Translations under genes and position numbers: made by a program | DNA from: Bin76 sp963665765 | GTDB taxonomy: Bacteria; Actinomycetota; Acidimicrobiia; Spongiisociales; ZC4RG35 | Direction: 5' to 3' | NCBI GenBank assembly: GCA_963665765.1 | Contig: OY762464.1 | Span: 992,001-1,056,000 of the forward strand | Length of the DNA: 64,000 nucleotides | Notes under the pieces: model-generated | Seen by the model: only the letters and a program-made list of their open reading frames with translations | Told to the model about the DNA's origin: nothing | Database searches by the model: none | Part shown: positions 1 to 8,903 of the stretch, one piece after another | Position numbering within the stretch: the stretch's first letter is position 1 | Layout of the letters: each line of letters opens with the position of its first letter

Positions 1-1
1 C

Positions 2-277
2 ACCCTGTATGTGGACACCTTGGTGGCTCCTCACACGGTCAACACCTTGCCATTGTCCACCATCGAGGCTTATGCCGACCACGGTTCTCCCCGTCCCTCC
101 ATCTTCGGACCCGAAGAGATCGCTTTATCCCGGAACCGCTTGGCTGAACTAGAGGGGGTAGGAATCGACTATCAGGATGTGGTGGAGACCCTGGAAACTC
201 AAGGAGTGCGCAGCTTCACGAAGTCCTTTGTGGAACTGCAATCCCACATCGCCGCCAAATACCACGAACTGGCCTGA
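2..277 (+). CDS. tal: Transaldolase, C-terminal fragment (5' end outside window)
   Basis: C-terminal 91 codons of transaldolase, which moves a dihydroxyacetone unit between sugar phosphates in the non-oxidative pentose phosphate pathway in the cytoplasm. The frame is open from base 2. It reads LYVDTLVAPHTVNTLP followed by TIEAYADHG, a very characteristic late segment of the family, and ends with a helical tail. The catalytic lysine lies upstream of the window. The GTG at 11 is internal, not a start. A transketolase of the same pathway lies on the other strand at about 28 kb. The identification is secure; only the 5' part is missing. Confidence 0.9.
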   Translation, partial: TLYVDTLVAPHTVNTLPLSTIEAYADHGSPRPSIFGPEEIALSRNRLAELEGVGIDYQDVVETLETQGVRSFTKSFVELQSHIAAKYHELA

Positions 278-307
278 TTCCAAGTTCAGAGCCGGACTCG
301 CCCTCAG

Positions 308-2524
308 TCAAGGGCCGAAACCACCTACTCTCTCGACTGCGGTGAGCATCAGCTCCCGCCTTTCCCGTAGATCCGGGAAAAAGACGGTGGCCGACGCTCT
401 CCCACCCCGGCCGGAGATGGTGAGCACCCGACCGAACCCCCAGTCGGGATGCTGCACCCGATCTCCCACCTCAAACCCTGACCGGCGAGTGATTTGCCTG
501 CCCGAGCGGATCGCCGCGCCGGTGACGGGACGGGCCGCCGGCCCACCTCGCCTTCCTTTGCCACGGCGACGAGCCATCCCTCCGCCGACCAGCTTCACCA
601 GGCGGTCGGGTATCTCGCGCAGAAATCGGCTGGGCGTCTGGGGATAGGGAAATCCGCCCACCATGCGAGTGTCGTCCCAGCTCAGGTGGAGCCTTTCCAT
701 GGAGCGGGTGATCGCCACATAAAAGAGCCTTCGCTCCTCCTCCAGTTGATCAGGATCGGCGATGCTGCGTTCGTGGGGGAACAACCCGTCCTGCATGCCC
801 ACCACAAACACCACCGGGAACTCCAGCCCCTTGGCGCTGTGAACCGTCATCAGGGCCACCGCCCCCGCCCCTTCGTCCAGGTTGTCGGTATCCGAAACCA
901 GTGACGCTCCCTCCAAGAACCGGCCCAACTGTTCCATCGGAGGAAGGTCCTCTTCGGAAAGGTCGTCGAACTCGTAAGCCACCCGGGAAAGCTCGGCCAG
1001 GTTCTCGGTGCGGCTCTCTGCCTCGATTCCCCCCTCGGCCGCGGCCATTTCCCCCAGCCCCGTGTCGAATATGGCGCTCTCGGTGGCCCGGCCCACCCCG
1101 TGGGAGTCCAGATGCCCCCGGATCGAACCCAACAATTCCGCCAACTCTTTCACTCCTTTCCGCGCCCGGGTTGAGATCCCGACTATTTGGTCCGCCTGAT
1201 CCAATGCCTCCCGCAGGCTCACCTGCTGCGTGGAGACGTAACGCTCCATACGTCCCAGAGAAGTACGGCCGATGCCCCGGCGGGGAGTATTGATGATTCT
1301 TCGCAACGCCACCCCGTCGTCGGGATTCGCCACCACTTGCAGATAGGCCACCACATCCTTCACTTCCCGCCGCTGATAGAAGGCCACCGCCCCCACCACC
1401 TGGTAGGGCAGTTCGGCCCGCCGCAGAGCCTCTTCGAAAGCTCGGGATTGGGCGTTGGTCCGGTAGAACACCGCCATGTCCGAAGGGTTGTGGCCCTCGG
1501 AAATCAACTTCCTGACCCGGTCGGCAACAAATCGCGCCTCGCGGGTGACGCCCGATCCCTGATGGACGATTATGTGGTCTCCTTTTCCCTGATCGCACCA
1601 CAGATCCTTGGGATCGGCGCGGAGATTGTGGCTTATCACTTCGTTGGCGGCGTCCAAGATGGTGGAAGTCGACCGGTAGTTGCGATTGAGAATCACCCGG
1701 CGGGCTTCGGGGAAGTCTTCGTCGAAGCGGGTGAAGTTTTGATAGTCGGCGCCCCGGAAGGCATAGATGGACTGATCGTTGTCACCCACCACGAACAGGC
1801 TGCGGTGGAGGCGAGCCAAATCCCTGACCAACAGGTACTGGGCGCGGTTGGTGTCCTGATACTCATCGACCAGCACGTGGCGGAAAACTCCCCGGTACTT
1901 GTCCACCACCTCGGGAACCGCCCCGAACAACTCCACGGTCACCATCAGCAGATCGTCAAAATCCATGGCCGACATCTGCAGGAGACGTTGCTGGTAGAGC
2001 CGGTAGACCTCGGCTATCTCGATCGGGCCTTCCGCCCGGTCGGCGAAAGTCTCGTAATCCACCAGGTCGTTCTTGGCCCCACTGATCCGGTTCAGCAGGC
2101 CCCGGGGAGAAAGCCGGGTCTGGTCGAGACCCAGATCGTTCAGACACTGCTTGATGAGCCGCACCGAGTCGGACCGGTCGTATATCGAGAAGTTCGATCG
2201 GTACCCGAAAATGTGCCCCTCCCGCCGGAGGATCCGGGCACAGGCCGAATGGAAGGTCGAGACCCACATGCTTCGAACCGCGCCGCCCACCAGTTCGGTC
2301 ACCCTCTCGCGCATCTCCCGGGCAGCCTTGTTGGTGAAAGTTATGGCCAGAATGGAGTCGGGTCGCACCCCCATCTCCCCGATGAGATAGGCGATGCGGT
2401 GAGTGAGCACCCGGGTTTTGCCCGACCCGGCCCCGGCCACCACCATCACCGGGCCGCCGGCTATGGTCACCGCATCCAACTGTTCGGAATTCAGATCGTC
2501 GAGGAGGGGATGGGAACCGATCAT
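308..2524 (-). CDS. pcrA: ATP-dependent DNA helicase PcrA/UvrD (superfamily 1)
   Basis: 738-residue 3'-5' DNA helicase for repair and replication restart. Visible motifs: Walker A GAGSGKT near residue 31, VDEYQDTNRAQ (motif II), GDNDQSIYAFRGAD (motif III), NRNYRST (motif IV), and TVHSAKGLEFPVV (motif V) followed by QDGLFPHERS. The end carries the basic linker and the small PcrA-type tail domain (VGDRVQHPDWGFGRVLTI). I chose the ATG at 2524, one base after the guaA stop; an in-frame codon at 2566 would overlap guaA and add an atypical proline/serine stretch. The tight junction implies cotranscription with guaA. UvrD and PcrA are hard to separate; the tail and the actinobacterial setting favour PcrA/UvrD1. 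Confidence 0.93.
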   Translation of the reverse strand: MIGSHPLLDDLNSEQLDAVTIAGGPVMVVAGAGSGKTRVLTHRIAYLIGEMGVRPDSILAITFTNKAAREMRERVTELVGGAVRSMWVSTFHSACARILRREGHIFGYRSNFSIYDRSDSVRLIKQCLNDLGLDQTRLSPRGLLNRISGAKNDLVDYETFADRAEGPIEIAEVYRLYQQRLLQMSAMDFDDLLMVTVELFGAVPEVVDKYRGVFRHVLVDEYQDTNRAQYLLVRDLARLHRSLFVVGDNDQSIYAFRGADYQNFTRFDEDFPEARRVILNRNYRSTSTILDAANEVISHNLRADPKDLWCDQGKGDHIIVHQGSGVTREARFVADRVRKLISEGHNPSDMAVFYRTNAQSRAFEEALRRAELPYQVVGAVAFYQRREVKDVVAYLQVVANPDDGVALRRIINTPRRGIGRTSLGRMERYVSTQQVSLREALDQADQIVGISTRARKGVKELAELLGSIRGHLDSHGVGRATESAIFDTGLGEMAAAEGGIEAESRTENLAELSRVAYEFDDLSEEDLPPMEQLGRFLEGASLVSDTDNLDEGAGAVALMTVHSAKGLEFPVVFVVGMQDGLFPHERSIADPDQLEEERRLFYVAITRSMERLHLSWDDTRMVGGFPYPQTPSRFLREIPDRLVKLVGGGMARRRGKGRRGGPAARPVTGAAIRSGRQITRRSGFEVGDRVQHPDWGFGRVLTISGRGGRASATVFFPDLRERRELMLTAVERVGGFGP

Positions 2525-2525
2525 C

Positions 2526-4055
2526 TCACTCCCATTCGATGGTGGCGGGAGGCTTGGAGGAGACATCGTATAGAACCCGATTGATCCCCTCCACCTCTCC
2601 GATCACTCGCCGGGAGATGGCGGACAGCACCTCATAGGGCAATCGCGCCCAATCGGCCGTCATCGCCTCGTCGCTTTCCACGGCCCGCACCACCAGCGGA
2701 TAGGCGTAGGTGCGTCCGTCTCCTTGGACTCCCACCGACCGGATGGCCGGCAGCACCCCGAACACCTGCCATAGGCTGCGATACAGCCCGGCTCGACGGA
2801 TCTCGTCGATGACGATGGCATCGGCCCTGCGCAGCAGATCCAGCCGCTTTGGAGTGACCTCGCCGATGATGCGAATCGCCAGACCCGGCCCGGGGAAAGG
2901 GTGGCGCCACACAATCTCGTCGGGCAGACCCAATTGCTCTCCCACCGCCCGTACCTCGTCCTTGAACAGACCGCGGAGCGGTTCGACCAATTCGAGCCGC
3001 ATGTGGGCGGGAAGCCCACCCACGTTATGGTGGCTCTTGATCACGGCCGCATCCCCTCCTCCCGATTCGATCACATCGGGATACAGAGTTCCCTGCACAA
3101 GATAATGACATTGCGAAAGACGGTCGGACACCTCCTCGAACACTTCGATGAAGGTCTCTCCAATCAGTTTTCGCTTCCGCTCGGGATCGGTCACCCCTTC
3201 CAAGACCTCCAAAAACCGCGACTGCGCCTTGACGTGGATCAGATGGGTCTCATAGCGGTCACCGAACACCTGCTCGGCTTCGCCTTGGCGGAGCAGACCA
3301 TGGTCCACAAACACGCAGGTGAGGCGATCTCCGATGGCGCGATGCACCAGGGCCGCCGCCACCGCCGAGTCGACCCCGCCCGACAGCCCGCACACCGCTC
3401 GGGCCTCCCCGATCTGTTGGCGGATGTTCTCCACCTCTGTCTCGATGATGGACTCGGCCGTCCAAGAAGCTTGCGCGCCGCAGGCCCCGTAGAGGAATCT
3501 TCGCAACACCTCCATCCCCATCGGGGTATGGGTCACCTCCGGGTGGAACTGCACCCCGTAAAGACCAAGGTCGGGGTTCTCCATAGCAGCCACCGCCGCG
3601 CCGGGAGTGCCGGCCGTCACCGCGAACCCGGGCGGCGGTTTCACAACCGCGTCCCGATGGCTCATCCATACGTCGGAGACCGGCGGGAAATCTGCCAGCA
3701 ACAGGGACGGCCGGCTGACCTCCATGGTGGTGTTGCCGAACTCCCCCCCGCCGGTGGCCGCCACGGTGCCTCCCATGAGTCGGGTGATGAGTTGATGTCC
3801 GTAGCAGATACCCAGCACCGGGATCCCCAGGGACAGCAAGTCGGGATCGATGGACACCGCGTCGGACGAGTAGACCGAGGCCGGTCCGCCCGACAGGACG
3901 ATTCCCGAAGGTGACCGGGACATGACTTCGGAGGCGGTGATCCGGGCCGGCACAATCTCGGAATGAACCCGCGCCTCCCGGATGCGTCGGGCGATCAGGC
4001 GGGCATACTGCGCCCCCAAGTCCACCACCAGCACATTGTCGGTGAGGGAGGTCAA
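2526..4055 (-). CDS. guaA: GMP synthase (glutamine-hydrolysing)
   Basis: 509 residues, amidating XMP to GMP with glutamine and ATP. The N-terminal class I glutamine amidotransferase shows VLVVDLGAQYARLIARR at the start and the nucleophile elbow GICYGHQ. The ATP pyrophosphatase domain has the P-loop-like SGGVDSAV and VFVDHGLLR. The dimerisation domain ends SSKPPATIEWE, as is usual for GuaA. Homology begins at LTDNVLVVD, so the start is the TTG at 4055, whose last two bases overlap the TGA of the guaB3 gene; GGGGA lies a few bases upstream. GTG codons three to eight codons later are alternatives. The overlap suggests translational coupling with guaB3. Confidence 0.93.
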   Translation of the reverse strand: MTSLTDNVLVVDLGAQYARLIARRIREARVHSEIVPARITASEVMSRSPSGIVLSGGPASVYSSDAVSIDPDLLSLGIPVLGICYGHQLITRLMGGTVAATGGGEFGNTTMEVSRPSLLLADFPPVSDVWMSHRDAVVKPPPGFAVTAGTPGAAVAAMENPDLGLYGVQFHPEVTHTPMGMEVLRRFLYGACGAQASWTAESIIETEVENIRQQIGEARAVCGLSGGVDSAVAAALVHRAIGDRLTCVFVDHGLLRQGEAEQVFGDRYETHLIHVKAQSRFLEVLEGVTDPERKRKLIGETFIEVFEEVSDRLSQCHYLVQGTLYPDVIESGGGDAAVIKSHHNVGGLPAHMRLELVEPLRGLFKDEVRAVGEQLGLPDEIVWRHPFPGPGLAIRIIGEVTPKRLDLLRRADAIVIDEIRRAGLYRSLWQVFGVLPAIRSVGVQGDGRTYAYPLVVRAVESDEAMTADWARLPYEVLSAISRRVIGEVEGINRVLYDVSSKPPATIEWE

Positions 4056-5209
4056 TCCGTCCCCGAGTGCTGGGCCCGCTGGATATGCTTGCCCTCGTGC
4101 AAAAAGGAGGGGGCTATCGCAACTTCCGCCTTCTGGAATTCCAGGACATTGGAATAGCCGGTGGTGGACATCGACCTGCGCAGGGCGCCGAACAGATTGG
4201 TGAGCCCGTCGCTCTCGGTGGCCGGCCCCAGCATGATCTCCCGCAGGGTCCCTCGGGTGGGAACCTTGATCCGCACGCCTCGGGGCAACGAGGGATGAAA
4301 GGAAGCCATGCCCCAGTGGAACCCCCGTCCGGGCGCCTCCGAAGCGGCGGCCAAGGGGGAGCCCAGCATCACCGCGTCGGCCCCGCAGGCAATCGCCTTG
4401 GCAATCTCCCCTCCGGTTCTCATCCCCCCATCGGCAATCACATGCACATAGCGTCCGGTCTCCAGCAGGTAATGCACCCGGGCGCCGGCCGCGTCGGCGA
4501 TGGCCGTGGCCTGTGAAACCCCCACCCCCAAGACTCGCCGGGTGACACTGGCCGCCCCCGGCCCGACTCCCACCAACACACCCACCGCTCCGGTGCGCAT
4601 CAGATGAAGAGCCATGGAGTACGAAGAACACCCGCCCACCACCACCGGCGTCGAGGATTGGGCGATGAATTTCTTCAGGTTCAGCGGCTCGGTGCGGATG
4701 GAGACATGCTCGGCGGAAACCACTGTTCCCTGGATCACCAGCAGGTCCAGGCCCGCCTCCATAGCCAGATGCGCGTACCGGAGAGTGTTCTGTGGGGTGA
4801 GGCTGGCGGCGGAAACCACCCCCGCCTCACGAATCTGTTGGATGCGCTCACCAATCAGCGACTCCCTGATAGGTTGGCGGTACACCTGTTGCAGAAGTGT
4901 CTTGGCCTGCTCTCGGGGCGCCGACACGATTTCCTCATATATCGGAACGGGATCCTGATAGCGGGTCCACAACCCCTCCAGGTTCAGCACTCCCAGACCC
5001 CCCAACCTGCCCACTTCGATCACCGTGGTCGGACTCATCGTGGAGTCCATGGAGGCGCCCATCATGGGAACCGAGAACGGGTAGGCCTCCAGTTGCCATC
5101 CAAGATCCACGTCGTCGGAATCCCGGGTACGGCGAGTGGGGACGATCGCAATGTCATCCAGCCCGTACACTCGCCGCGCCGTTTTACCTATGCCGATATC
5201 GACGGCCAT
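4052..5209 (-). CDS. guaB3: GuaB3 family IMP dehydrogenase-related protein
   Basis: 385 residues, a TIM-barrel IMP dehydrogenase/GMP reductase homologue without the CBS pair. The start MAVDIGIGKTARRVYGLDDI and the segments GRLGGLGVLNLEGLW and AIACGADAVMLGSPLA are typical of the actinobacterial GuaB3 family, which usually sits next to guaA. The loop that carries the catalytic cysteine in IMP dehydrogenase (GPGSxCTTR) reads GPGAASVTR here, so serine stands where cysteine is expected. From memory, mycobacterial GuaB3 also lacks this cysteine, so this may be a family trait. The activity is uncertain (IMP dehydrogenase, GMP reductase or neither). First gene of the guaB3-guaA-pcrA minus-strand group. 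Confidence 0.85.
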   Translation of the reverse strand: MAVDIGIGKTARRVYGLDDIAIVPTRRTRDSDDVDLGWQLEAYPFSVPMMGASMDSTMSPTTVIEVGRLGGLGVLNLEGLWTRYQDPVPIYEEIVSAPREQAKTLLQQVYRQPIRESLIGERIQQIREAGVVSAASLTPQNTLRYAHLAMEAGLDLLVIQGTVVSAEHVSIRTEPLNLKKFIAQSSTPVVVGGCSSYSMALHLMRTGAVGVLVGVGPGAASVTRRVLGVGVSQATAIADAAGARVHYLLETGRYVHVIADGGMRTGGEIAKAIACGADAVMLGSPLAAASEAPGRGFHWGMASFHPSLPRGVRIKVPTRGTLREIMLGPATESDGLTNLFGALRRSMSTTGYSNVLEFQKAEVAIAPSFLHEGKHIQRAQHSGTD

Positions 5210-5305
5210 CTACCGCATTCTCCCTGTCTTTCGCCTTGCGATGGTCGGTCCGCTCCCTTACCCCTAGCCGATCTAACCTTCCAACCAACTGCTTACGCCG
5301 ATTTT

Positions 5306-5336
5306 CGCCTGCCCGAAGGCTACCAAGTCATTGTGA
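5306..5336. repeat. 31-bp direct repeat, copy A, flanking the toxin-antitoxin pair
   Basis: Begins CGCCTGCCCGAAGGCTACCA and is matched at 29 of 31 positions by 6547-6577 in the same orientation; both differences are G-to-A. It lies about 97 bases upstream of the guaB3 start and just beyond the 3' end of the toxin gene. It could be a boundary of a mobile toxin-antitoxin module or a shared upstream element. Confidence 0.75.
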
Positions 5337-5377
5337 CAAATCCGGGGAGCCCAGAGAGTCAGCCCCGGGCGCCGCCT

Positions 5378-5818
5378 TCATGGATGATTACGGTCAGATC
5401 CTGTCTTGTCGAGTGGGAAAACGCGTTCGATTCTCTTTTCGTGTACCGCGTATATAAAGGGACCAGGGTTCTGGCAAGCCTCCGTTATCCGACGTGGATT
5501 ATTGACAAATCGGGTAGCCATCTCTTGCGCGGTAAGGCTCTGACGCGAAAGGCAAAACACCTGTACACCGTAAGCGGATACCCGCTCCCGCTCCAATCGA
5601 TTTCGCCTGATCGCCCCATCTTTCGTGAACACAGCCCAGCCCTCCGTCCCAGCCTTCTCCAACCAATCCGTATCCCGCACCGTCTCATCGGCGGGCACTC
5701 CATAGACCTCGGCGAGAGTTACCAAATCCAGGTCTTGTTGACGAAGCAGTTCGGGAACCCTCCGGCGACCTAAACTGCGATCCACAAAAACCCTAGGCAG
5801 CCCTACGGGACGTGACAC
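5378..5818 (-). CDS. PIN-like toxin of a toxin-antitoxin pair (VapC45-type)
   Basis: 146 residues from the GTG at 5818. The start VSRPVGLPRVFVDRSLGRRRV places an acidic residue after a short beta strand, as in PIN-like nucleases. It is followed by DETVRDTDWLEKAGTEGWAV and FTKDGAIRRN, the pattern of the PIN-like domain found beside DUF433/MerR-like antitoxins. The probable role is an RNA-cleaving toxin. It overlaps the antitoxin by 26 bases, which fits coupled translation. An ATG at 5863 in the same frame would deepen the overlap and precede the homologous region, so I rejected it. Exact family from memory; the PIN-like assignment is moderately sure. Confidence 0.7.
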   Translation of the reverse strand: MSRPVGLPRVFVDRSLGRRRVPELLRQQDLDLVTLAEVYGVPADETVRDTDWLEKAGTEGWAVFTKDGAIRRNRLERERVSAYGVQVFCLSRQSLTAQEMATRFVNNPRRITEACQNPGPFIYAVHEKRIERVFPLDKTGSDRNHP

Positions 5819-6515
5819 GCAAAACGTCTTCCAGTTGGTCCAAGGGAACCCCGAACTCCTCAACGAGGTCTCTCAACGATTCCCCCGCCCAGAACCGTTG
5901 CAACACATCATCCACACGACACCCGCCTCGAGCAAAGATCGGAGATCCAAAGGACCTTTCCGGATCAACTATTACTTCTGCCTTGGCGAATGCCGGCGCG
6001 CCGACCCTTACCGCATAGCCATCCGACGCATATTCGATCCGTTGCAGAAAGTCCATGACAGTCTCCATGAAGACCCCCTGCCCACTGCGGATCGACACCA
6101 GCCTCATCACGAGTTGGGACTCTCGGGGGTCGGCCTGTCTTGCGGCATAGTCGTAGAGCAACTCCGCCCCATCCGTATAAAGCCGCCGGGATGCCAACGC
6201 ATGGTCCAAACCGATCTCCAACTCCAACGCCCTTAGAGCAGGGCGAATGCGCTGCATTGGCACGCCGCTCCGCCTCACAGCCGCCACCACTATGGCCTCG
6301 ACCAGCCCAACAAAGGGAATGCAGGGATAACGAGGACGCTCAGCAGGCAACCGGGTCACTATAGGACTGGATGAGACCACCCCACCCATCGCCTCGACGA
6401 CACGCCGGGGGCCTCGCACCCACGTAGCGAGAGTCGATGAAGGAACATCAACCATTCGGGCCACTTGCCTGATGGTGTACAAGGGAACCTCGAACCGAAT
6501 CCGATCAAGAGCCAC
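5793..6515 (-). CDS. Antitoxin with MerR-like and DUF433-type DNA-binding segments
   Basis: 240 residues from a GTG start with AAGGGGG about ten bases upstream. The N-terminus (VPLYTIRQVARMVDVPSSTLATWVRG) is a helix-turn-helix like those of MerR proteins. The C-terminus (GSPIFARGGCRVDDVLQRFWAGESLRDLVEEFGVP) matches the DUF433 pattern of antitoxins that bind their own promoter. The middle portion is helical and unassigned. It precedes and overlaps the PIN-like toxin gene, the usual antitoxin-first order, and probably represses the pair. The 31-bp repeat 32 bases upstream of its start could contain the operator. Confidence 0.75.
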   Translation of the reverse strand: MALDRIRFEVPLYTIRQVARMVDVPSSTLATWVRGPRRVVEAMGGVVSSSPIVTRLPAERPRYPCIPFVGLVEAIVVAAVRRSGVPMQRIRPALRALELEIGLDHALASRRLYTDGAELLYDYAARQADPRESQLVMRLVSIRSGQGVFMETVMDFLQRIEYASDGYAVRVGAPAFAKAEVIVDPERSFGSPIFARGGCRVDDVLQRFWAGESLRDLVEEFGVPLDQLEDVLRVTSRRAA

Positions 6516-6546
6516 CGGTCACATACCCCCTTCACATAGTCTCCGG

Positions 6547-6577
6547 CGCCTGCCCGAAGGCTACCAAATCATTATGA
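6547..6577. repeat. 31-bp direct repeat, copy B
   Basis: Second copy of the element at 5306-5336 (29/31 identical). The minus strand reads TCATAATGATTTGGTAGCC, so a CATAAT hexamer could serve as a -10 for the antitoxin gene; the other copy gives CACAAT. No good -35 is visible 16-18 bases upstream in either copy. Confidence 0.75.
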
Positions 6578-6958
6578 TGAGTTCGGTTAGGCTCTACGGT
6601 GATTATTCCCTCCCCCACCCAAGAACCGAAGGGTACGGGCACTGGTGGGAGTAGACCTGACTGAAGGGCTCCCTTCCTGTTTTATATACTATAATAGATC
6701 AATCCGGAGACGAGTACGGACCACTACCCCTTGCCGAGACACTGCATCGCACATCATTGGACACCGAGAGAGGGCGCCGCATTCGGGGCAGGCGGGGCGG
6801 CCTCCGAGTGGTGACGCGGAAGACCGGCATCGTGGGCTCTGAGCTTTGGGAGTTGTGGGGATCCGATGGCCACCGGAGAGGCGCTTCCACCCCCACCCGG
6901 GTTGGCTGCGTATCGTTCCGCGCTCCCTTGCTCACCCCATCTCGAAAGTGATTGACCC
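6578..6958. other. Non-coding gap upstream of the DUF3179 gene
   Basis: About 380 bases without a convincing gene. It has one AT-rich block at 6680-6697 (TTTATATACTATAATAG) that contains -10-like hexamers on both strands but no matching -35. Short open frames here have no recognisable similarity or ribosome-binding sites. Confidence 0.5.
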
Positions 6959-8542
6959 ATGAAAGAAACCGCCTTGAGAAAGCGTCCCTACCGGGTGGTC
7001 ACGGCCCTGTTGGTGGTGGCGCTTTGGTCATGCAGCAGCGAAACCACCTCGCCCGCCACATCGGACCAGGACACTTCCGACCAAGCCACCTCCGAGGTGG
7101 TCGCCACCCCTCCTCCACCCGAGGCCCCTGTCTCAACCTCCCTTGCGGACATCACCACCCAAGAAACCATCATTTCATCGACGACCTCCCCCCGAACCAC
7201 CACCCGGCCCGAGGCCGGGGAGTCGGCGGTCCCATTGGTGTCGAGCGAAGGCAAAGCTTTTCCGCCTCCACCCCCCTTCCCCGACGGCCCGACCTCCGAT
7301 GAACTTCTTTCTGATCTCGATGCGTTCTTTGATTATCTCGAATCCGAACAAACGGTCGGACATGAGGAGTTGGTGGCGATGGCATCTCATCGGGACGTGC
7401 GGATCTCTTGGATCCTCACCGACATGCTGCGGTTCGTGGGCATCCCCGATGTGATCGAGATAATCGGCGCCCGTCTTCAGGGTCTTCTCGGAGACGAGGC
7501 GCTTGATGGAGCAGCCCCGGATTTGTGGAAGAGCGCCACCGACCTGCTGATCGCGTGGGATGTTCCCGCCCTTCCGGAGTATTGGGAATACAAAAAACGA
7601 CTGTTTGTGTTGGTGGAACCCAGGTGGGAACCGTTTTTCGCCGACTCCTCGGCCACCATCGATTGGCGCTGGTTGAGCTGGGGAGGGGTGCTCATAGATG
7701 ATCGTCCCCTGGGGGACACCGGCGCCTGCCCGCGAGGATGCATTCCCTCTCTGGACGATCCGTCGGTGACCTCGGCCGCCGGAGGGGACTGGTACCCCGA
7801 CGACCGGGTGGTTTTTGGAATCACCATCAACGGAGAATCCCGCGCCTATCCCAAGCATCAGATGGAAGTGCATGAGATGGTCAACGACACCCTGGGAGGC
7901 CGGCGGATCGGGATGCCCTACTGCACCTTGTGCGGATCCGCGCAGGCCTATTTCACCGACCAGGTTCCCAACGGCGTCGAAACCCCGGTTCTGCGTACCT
8001 CGGGCCTTTTGAGCAGGTCAAACAAGGTCATGTTCGACCTGCTCACCTGGTCGGTGTTCGACACGTTCACCGGAGAAGCCGTGTCCGGGCCCCTGCGGGA
8101 AGCAGGAGTGCGACTCGCCCAGGCCACCGTCGTAGCCTCCACCTGGGCCGCCTGGAAAGAGGCCCATCCCGACACCACGATCGTGGCGCAGGACGGCGGT
8201 TTGGGGCGGCCCTATTCCCTGGATCCTCTGCAAGGACGAGATGATTTCGGCCCCATTTTCCCGGTGGGCGACGTGGACACCCGCCTGGGCGTTCAAGAAC
8301 TGGTGGTGGGGGTGGAACTGAAGGACGGGACCACCATCGCCTTTCCCCGACAAGCCGCCCTGTCGGCGATCGACTCCGGTGAAAAGGTGACCGCCGGGGG
8401 CGTAAGGCTGATCAAGGACGGTGACGGACTACGGGCCGTGGCGGTCTCCGACGGGTCGGAAATCCCCGCCCATCAGGCCTTCTGGTTCGCTTGGAGCCAG
8501 TTCTGGCCCGACACCCTCCTGTGGTCACCGTCCCCCAGATAA
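6959..8542 (+). CDS. DUF3179 domain lipoprotein
   Basis: 527 residues. A basic N-terminus, a hydrophobic stretch (VVTALLVVALWSC) and a cysteine near residue 25 form a lipoprotein signal. A Thr/Ser/Pro-rich low-complexity linker follows to about residue 75, as in exported surface-tethered proteins. From about residue 280 the DUF3179 signature is clear: VVFGITINGESRAYPKHQMEVHEMVND then GMPYCTLCGSAQAYF, and later FDTFTGEAVSGPL. The CTLC pair could bind a metal. The biochemical role of DUF3179 is not known to me. The gene stands alone between the toxin-antitoxin region and two small genes. Confidence 0.85.
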   Translation: MKETALRKRPYRVVTALLVVALWSCSSETTSPATSDQDTSDQATSEVVATPPPPEAPVSTSLADITTQETIISSTTSPRTTTRPEAGESAVPLVSSEGKAFPPPPPFPDGPTSDELLSDLDAFFDYLESEQTVGHEELVAMASHRDVRISWILTDMLRFVGIPDVIEIIGARLQGLLGDEALDGAAPDLWKSATDLLIAWDVPALPEYWEYKKRLFVLVEPRWEPFFADSSATIDWRWLSWGGVLIDDRPLGDTGACPRGCIPSLDDPSVTSAAGGDWYPDDRVVFGITINGESRAYPKHQMEVHEMVNDTLGGRRIGMPYCTLCGSAQAYFTDQVPNGVETPVLRTSGLLSRSNKVMFDLLTWSVFDTFTGEAVSGPLREAGVRLAQATVVASTWAAWKEAHPDTTIVAQDGGLGRPYSLDPLQGRDDFGPIFPVGDVDTRLGVQELVVGVELKDGTTIAFPRQAALSAIDSGEKVTAGGVRLIKDGDGLRAVAVSDGSEIPAHQAFWFAWSQFWPDTLLWSPSPR

Positions 8543-8654
8543 CCCACGATCGGCTCAAGACAACCTCGATTCATCAATGGGAAGAAGTTTCCATCCTCTC
8601 TGTCGCTAAGGATTTCCAACTTACCGCGATCGGGAAAATTGCAGCTCCCAAGGA

Positions 8655-8685
8655 TTGACCTCCCAACCGTAATTTGTCATATGCT
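8655..8685 (+). promoter_or_regulatory. Candidate promoter for the small gene pair at 8694
   Basis: TTGACC at 8655-8660 matches the -35 consensus at five of six bases. A -10 candidate follows 17 bases later (CATATG, 8678-8683) or as TATGCT at 8680-8685. Transcription would begin within a few bases of the ATG at 8694, implying a leaderless mRNA, common in actinobacteria. Confidence 0.4.
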
Positions 8686-8693
8686 TTCACAAT

Positions 8694-8903
8694 ATGGATC
8701 GAAATATCATGTTCGACCTCGCCGACGTTGTGTACAAGAGTCCCTGGATCTCACGCGAGGAGGCGAGGATAGAGCTGGGGCTTTCCAAGGAGGAGTTCGC
8801 AACAGTGCTGCAAATGCTGCGGGACCATCTCAAGGCAGGTCGACCCTTCAGGCCTCCACCACGACCGAAGCCCACGTTGAGGGATTTGCTAACATATGGA
8901 TGA
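8694..8903 (+). CDS. Small hypothetical protein (69 aa)
   Basis: 69 residues, MDRNIMFDLADVVYKSPWI then a helix rich in Glu/Leu (EEARIELGLSKEEFATVLQMLRDHL) and a proline/arginine-rich tail. The first part resembles a compact helix-turn-helix, but I do not recognise a family. Support comes from the promoter candidate immediately upstream and from the 8-base overlap with the next frame. It has no Shine-Dalgarno sequence, consistent with a leaderless start. Function unknown. Confidence 0.45.
   Translation: MDRNIMFDLADVVYKSPWISREEARIELGLSKEEFATVLQMLRDHLKAGRPFRPPPRPKPTLRDLLTYG

Noticed and set aside
1187..2584. 465-codon open frame on the plus strand inside the helicase gene
   Set aside because: It is antisense to a fully recognisable PcrA helicase and has histidine/proline-rich translation without family similarity; long antisense frames are common in this GC-rich DNA.
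6680..6697. Promoter for the DUF3179 gene in the AT-rich block
   Set aside because: It contains TATAAT but no -35 at the right distance on either strand and is about 260 bases from the gene start.
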